Source of the DNA: Candidatus Bipolaricaulota bacterium
GTDB taxonomy: Bacteria; Bipolaricaulota; Bipolaricaulia; UBA7950; UBA9294
Direction: 5' to 3'
Length of the DNA stretch: 7,195 nucleotides
Assembly (NCBI GenBank): GCA_021159105.1
Contig: JAGGSM010000124.1
Coordinates: 1-7,195, forward strand
The notes under the pieces were generated by a model. The model did not search any database. It was not told where the DNA came from and saw nothing but the letters and a program-made list of their open reading frames with translations. Every line of letters begins with the position of its first letter. Positions within the stretch are counted from its first letter, which is position 1. Made by a program: the position numbers and the translations under genes. This document shows positions 6,023 to 7,195 of this stretch, in pieces.

Positions 6023-6052
6023 CCCCCGCAGGGGTTGATTCCCCTGCATGGG
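6023..6052. repeat. GC-rich inverted repeat next to the aro -35 box
   Basis: Arms GCAGGGG (6028-6034) and CCCCTGC (6041-6047) form a perfect 7-bp inverted repeat around TTGATT, extended by CCC/GGG (6023-6025 with 6050-6052) across a 2x2 mismatch. It ends one base upstream of the TTGACA box. It could be a protein-binding operator for the aro promoter or a chance palindrome. No T-tract follows on either strand, so it is not an intrinsic terminator. Confidence 0.55.
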
Positions 6053-6116
6053 TAGAATCCTCGCTTCTGACATACCACATGCTCGCCGCGGGAGGGGCGA
6101 TAAGCTTGTTCGTGCG

Positions 6117-6146
6117 TTGCCGAAGGGCCGTGTTGGCGTGTATGAT
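6117..6146 (+). promoter_or_regulatory. Probable thrS promoter
   Basis: TTGCCG (6117-6122) and TATGAT (6141-6146) are spaced by 18 nt, a fair sigma-70 match. Transcription would begin near 6153, leaving a 5' UTR of about 20 nt that holds only the ribosome binding site. That leaves no room for a T-box or other leader control of thrS from this promoter. The interval 6053-6116 upstream shows no further feature I can support. Confidence 0.55.
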
Positions 6147-6173
6147 GTGCCATTCATAGAAGGAGGAAGGAGC

Positions 6174-7195
6174 ATGATTCATATCTCTTTGCCGGATGGG
6201 TCAAAGCTGGAGGTCGCTCCAGGCACCTCGCTTCACGAGGTAGCTTCTGCGATCGGACCGCGCCTTGCCAAGGCCGCGGTGTGTGCGGAGGTCGATGGGA
6301 CCCTGCGCGACCTGCGCGAGCAGGTGAACGAGGACGCTTCGGTGACGTTCTTCACGCGCGGATCTGAGGAGGCGCTGTCGGTCCTGCGCCACACGACGAC
6401 GCACATCATGGCCCAGGCGGTGAAGAGGCTCTTTCCACAGGCTCAACTTGGAATAGGGCCGGCGATCGAGGACGGGTTCTACTACGACTTCGGCGTGGAA
6501 CAGCCGTTCACTCCCGAGCAGCTCGCTTCGATCGAGGAGGAGATGCGGCGTATCATCGCCGAGGCCTATCCGATCGAGCGGCTAGAGGTGAGCAAGTCGG
6601 AGGCGGAGAAGATCCTGCGCGATAACAACGAACCGCTCAAGCTGGAGCTGTTGGCTGACCTTGAAGATGAGACGATCAGCATGTTCAAGCAGGGGGAGTT
6701 CATCGACCTCTGCCGCGGGCCGCACCTGGCAAGTACCGGGGATGTGAAGAAGGACGCGTTCAAGCTCCTCTCCGTTGCTGGAGCCTACTGGCGCGGGGAC
6801 GAGTCGCGGCCGATGCTGCAGCGGATCTACGGTACGGCGTGGGAGAGCAAGAAGGACCTCGCTTCGTACCTGGAGAAGCTGGAGCAGATCGAGGCGCGCG
6901 ACCACCGCAAGCTGATCAAGCAGCTTGACCTGGTCAGCTTCCATGAGGAGGCGGGAGCGGGCCTCGCCTACTGGCACCCCAAGGGCGGCCGGATGCGGGT
7001 GATCATCGAGGACTACTGGCGCAAGCTGCACTATCAGGGCGGATACGACATCGTGTTCACCCCGCACATCGGGCGCGCGCACCTGTGGGAGACCTCCGGT
7101 CACCTCGATTTCTACCGCGACGGGATGTACGCCCCGATGGACATCGACGGGCAGGACTACTACATCAAGCCGATGAACTGCCCGTTCCACATCAT
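6174..7195 (+). CDS. thrS: Threonyl-tRNA synthetase, N-terminal part (cut by window edge)
   Basis: Charges tRNA-Thr with threonine. The frame runs open from ATG 6174 to the window edge, 340 full codons of the usual 640 or so. Visible domains in order are the TGS domain (about 1-62, opening MIHISLPDGSKLEV), then the editing domain with H73-x3-H77 (LRHTTTHIMA), GPAIEDGFYYDF, and C180-R-G-P-H184, the four residues that mark the Ser-tRNA editing site. Next comes the class II catalytic core with WHPKGGRMRVIIEDYWR, TPHIGRAHLWETSGH (motif 2 region begins beyond) and MNCPFH with C336, the equivalent of the zinc ligand C334 of E. coli. A strong AAGGAGGAAGGAGC precedes the start. It is divergent from the aro operon with about 190 nt between the leader ATG and thrS. 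Full-length bacterial type with intact editing domain. Confidence 0.97.
   Translation, partial: MIHISLPDGSKLEVAPGTSLHEVASAIGPRLAKAAVCAEVDGTLRDLREQVNEDASVTFFTRGSEEALSVLRHTTTHIMAQAVKRLFPQAQLGIGPAIEDGFYYDFGVEQPFTPEQLASIEEEMRRIIAEAYPIERLEVSKSEAEKILRDNNEPLKLELLADLEDETISMFKQGEFIDLCRGPHLASTGDVKKDAFKLLSVAGAYWRGDESRPMLQRIYGTAWESKKDLASYLEKLEQIEARDHRKLIKQLDLVSFHEEAGAGLAYWHPKGGRMRVIIEDYWRKLHYQGGYDIVFTPHIGRAHLWETSGHLDFYRDGMYAPMDIDGQDYYIKPMNCPFHI

Noticed and set aside
6083..6100. Small inverted repeat TCGCC/GGCGA upstream of the thrS promoter
   Set aside because: Five-base GC-rich arms with an 8-nt loop are expected by chance in such sequence, and no T-tract follows.
5984..6175. Longer minus-strand ORF of 95 codons running through the promoter into the leader peptide
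   Set aside because: Its upstream part spans the strong TTGACA/TATACT promoter and the inverted repeat and has no recognisable protein character. Only the 31-codon end lies on the predicted transcript.
6582..7190. 202-codon minus-strand frame opposite thrS
   Set aside because: It lies wholly within the clearly coding thrS frame, and its translation shows no family motifs.

Overview
The window comes from a GC-rich bacterial chromosome. It holds a compact aromatic amino acid biosynthesis operon on the minus strand (positions 5986 down to 1, running off the left edge), divergent from a threonyl-tRNA synthetase gene on the plus strand (6174 to the right edge). The DAHP synthase is of the Thermotoga-like AroF (type I beta) class with an N-terminal ferredoxin-like regulatory domain, and the chorismate mutase is of the Bacillus AroH type. 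This mix, with the extreme gene packing, suggests a deep-branching, perhaps thermophilic or uncultured, lineage. I cannot name the taxon from sequence alone.

In transcription order the operon is: promoter (TTGACA, 17 nt, TATACT), a 31-codon leader peptide, a Rho-independent terminator, aroH (chorismate mutase), pheA (prephenate dehydratase), aroF (DAHP synthase), tyrA (prephenate/arogenate dehydrogenase), aroA (EPSP synthase), aroE (shikimate dehydrogenase) and aroC (chorismate synthase, C-terminus outside the window). Every adjacent pair overlaps, five by ATGA and one by 8 nt, so the seven cistrons should be co-transcribed and translationally coupled. They cover the first step of the shikimate pathway, its last four steps except shikimate kinase and counting shikimate dehydrogenase, and the Phe and Tyr branches. 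aroB, aroD/aroQ and aroK are not visible; they may lie downstream of aroC or elsewhere.

The most notable part is the 374-nt gap between aroH and thrS. On the aro strand it carries what looks like a ribosome-mediated transcription attenuator. A short ORF ends in a Phe/Tyr-rich run (FPSFYYYFAVGF, 7 of 12 residues aromatic) and is followed by possible alternative RNA stems and an intrinsic terminator with eight U's, just 16 nt before the aroH start codon. The strong promoter places the predicted transcript start only 2-3 nt before the leader ATG, so the leader peptide would be read from an almost leaderless mRNA. Scarcity of charged tRNA-Phe or tRNA-Tyr would stall the ribosome in the leader and favour read-through into the operon. 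Regulatory domains on AroF (ferredoxin-like) and PheA (ACT) would add enzyme-level feedback.

The rest of the gap holds a GC-rich inverted repeat next to the aro -35 box, a stretch (about 6053-6116) in which I see nothing firm, and a plausible thrS promoter with a very short 5' UTR.
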